Shown: positions 5,504-6,793 of the stretch, one piece after another
Layout of the letters: the number at the start of each line of letters is the position of its first letter
Numbering within the stretch: the first letter of the stretch is position 1
NCBI GenBank assembly: GCA_015654825.1
Contig: JAATGE010000108.1
Coordinates: forward strand, 1-6,793
Direction: 5' to 3'
Length of the DNA: 6,793 bases
Origin: Rhodospirillales bacterium
GTDB taxonomy: Bacteria > Pseudomonadota > Alphaproteobacteria > Acetobacterales > Acetobacteraceae
Notes under the pieces: generated by a model
What the model was told of the DNA's origin: nothing
Database searches by the model: none
The model's input: the letters and a program-made list of their open reading frames with translations, nothing else
Position numbers and translations under genes: made by a program

Positions 5504-6793
5504 TTAACACTCCGGAAAATTCACCGCGAGCCCGCCCAGGCTCGTCTCCTTGTATTTGCTCTGCATATCGGCCCCGGTCTGCCGCATCGTCGCAATCACC
5601 TGATCGAGCGACACGTGATGCACCCCGTCGCCATGCAGCGCCAACGAGGCGGCCGTAATAGCCTTTACGGCACCGAACGCATTGCGCTCGATGCACGGTA
5701 TCTGCACCAGGCCGCCGATCGGATCGCACGTCATGCCAAGGTGATGTTCCATGCCGATCTCAGCCGCATTCTCGATCTGCGCGTTGCTGCCACCGAGCGC
5801 CGCGGCCAGCCCGGCCGCCGCCATGGCGCTGGCAACCCCCACCTCGCCCTGGCACCCGACCTCGGCGCCGCTGATCGAGGCATTCAGCTTGAACAGCCCG
5901 CCGATCGCCGTCGCGGTCAGCAGAAAATCGTGCAGCCCGGCCTCGGTCGCGCCAGCCACCATGTCGCGATAGTAGCGCAGCACCGCCGGCACCACGCCGG
6001 CGGCACCATTCGTCGGGGCCGTCACCACGCGCCCCCCCGCCGCATTCTCCTCGTTCACCGCGATCGCATAGACGCTGACGGCATCCATCGTGTCGGTCGG
6101 CGTAGTGGCGTTGCGCAACCGGTCCTGGCGCAGGCGACTGGCCAAACCCGCCGCCCGCCGTCGCACTTTCAGGCCGCCGGGCAGGCACCCATCGGCGGCC
6201 AGCCCGCGATCGATGCACGCCATCATCGCCTCGATCACACGCCGCAAATGCGCCTCCAGCGCGTCGGCCGGCCGCAGCGCCACCTCGTTCGCGCGCACGA
6301 TGGCGGCGATCGAAAGCCCGGTGCGCGCGCCGATTTCCAACAAATCGCGGCCGCTGCGAAACGCATGCGGCACCGCCGGCGCCGCGGCCTCCACGCCGCT
6401 TTCGAGCGCATCCTCACGCGCCACAAAGCCGCCCCCGACGCTGCACCACCGCTCCGCCGCCACCGCCTGGCCCTCCGCGTCAAACGCCAGGAACGCCAAC
6501 GTGTTGGGATGGCGCAACGCGACACCCTCGCGGTCGAATACCAGGTCGCGCGCCGGGTCGAACGCGATGTGATGCCCGCCCAGCAGCCGCAACCGATGCG
6601 TTTCGGTCACTTGCGCAATAAGCTGGTCCGCCTCGTCCGGGTCCACGGTGTCCGGCTCGGCGCCGGAAAGCCCCAGCAGCACCGCCTTGTCGGTGGCATG
6701 CCCGTGGCCGGTAAATGCCAGCGAGCCGAGCAGCACCGCACGAATGCGCGCCCCCAGCTTAGGCTCCGGCTCCAGGCCCGCCACGAAAGCACG
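5504..6793 (-). CDS. sdaA: L-serine ammonia-lyase (L-serine dehydratase), iron-sulfur type, 5' end outside window
   Basis: The enzyme deaminates L-serine to pyruvate and ammonia in the cytoplasm, using an oxygen-sensitive [4Fe-4S] cluster. There are 429 residues visible against about 455-465 for the family. The frame runs open to the right edge (RAF before the GTG at 6784), so roughly 30-40 N-terminal residues, including the SSSHT motif, are missing. The beta domain is recognisable ([20 protein letters not shown]). In the catalytic part, [18 protein letters not shown] is a family signature. Three cluster cysteines lie in GCQGE (5852-5854), MTCDPIGG (5726-5728) and IPCIERN (5693-5695), spaced 42 and 11 residues as in the Legionella enzyme (C343, C385, C396). 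The protein ends ...NFPEC; in the Legionella structure the C-terminal Cys tail inserts into the active site. It is transcribed toward the CsbD gene across an approximately 300-bp gap, so a shared operon is unlikely. Confidence 0.96.
   Translation of the reverse strand, partial: RAFVAGLEPEPKLGARIRAVLLGSLAFTGHGHATDKAVLLGLSGAEPDTVDPDEADQLIAQVTETHRLRLLGGHHIAFDPARDLVFDREGVALRHPNTLAFLAFDAEGQAVAAERWCSVGGGFVAREDALESGVEAAAPAVPHAFRSGRDLLEIGARTGLSIAAIVRANEVALRPADALEAHLRRVIEAMMACIDRGLAADGCLPGGLKVRRRAAGLASRLRQDRLRNATTPTDTMDAVSVYAIAVNEENAAGGRVVTAPTNGAAGVVPAVLRYYRDMVAGATEAGLHDFLLTATAIGGLFKLNASISGAEVGCQGEVGVASAMAAAGLAAALGGSNAQIENAAEIGMEHHLGMTCDPIGGLVQIPCIERNAFGAVKAITAASLALHGDGVHHVSLDQVIATMRQTGADMQSKYKETSLGGLAVNFPEC

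Noticed and set aside
6782..6784. GTG as the start of the L-serine ammonia-lyase
   Set aside because: The frame continues to the window edge with family-like residues (RAF before the GTG), and the conserved SSSHT region would be lost.

Overview
The window is GC-rich apart from one A/T-only palindrome. It looks like chromosomal DNA of an alphaproteobacterium, and I lean to the Acetobacteraceae. The reasons are the style of the spacers (a CAAAAGTTTTTTGG-type A/T inverted repeat and GC-rich hairpins closing in GCCCCCTGG), plus a small exported protein whose sequence resembles ones I remember from that family. No rRNA or tRNA is present, so the taxonomy is inference.

Layout. The + strand carries the C-terminal part of a wax ester synthase/diacylglycerol acyltransferase (to 839). 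A 66-bp A/T-rich inverted repeat follows, containing a terminator-like hairpin. Next is a complete self-sufficient cytochrome P450 of the CYP102 (P450BM3) type, with heme, FMN and FAD/NAD(P)H domains in one polypeptide (936-4136). A gene-free spacer with three GC-rich hairpins (4137-4326) separates it from three minus-strand genes. These are a 155-residue exported protein of unknown function (4327-4794), a 56-residue CsbD-like stress protein (5036-5206), and an L-serine ammonia-lyase whose 5' end lies beyond the right edge (5504-6793). The spacers between the minus-strand genes hold an imperfect inverted repeat (4907-4970) and two tandem copies of a 25-bp unit (5291-5340).

How the genes may relate. 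The acyltransferase and the P450 are co-directional and both act on fatty acyl chains, one storing them as neutral lipid and the other hydroxylating free fatty acids. A lipid-handling pair is plausible, but the terminator-like palindrome between them argues against a simple operon. The minus-strand genes have no evident link to them or to each other: general stress (CsbD), serine catabolism to pyruvate (SdaA) and an unknown periplasmic function.

No clearly new system was found. The points most worth a second look are the P450 reductase domain, which lacks the usual Arg/Lys/Tyr that grip the NADPH 2'-phosphate and has Phe for the C-terminal Trp over FAD, and the palindrome lying directly against the P450 start.
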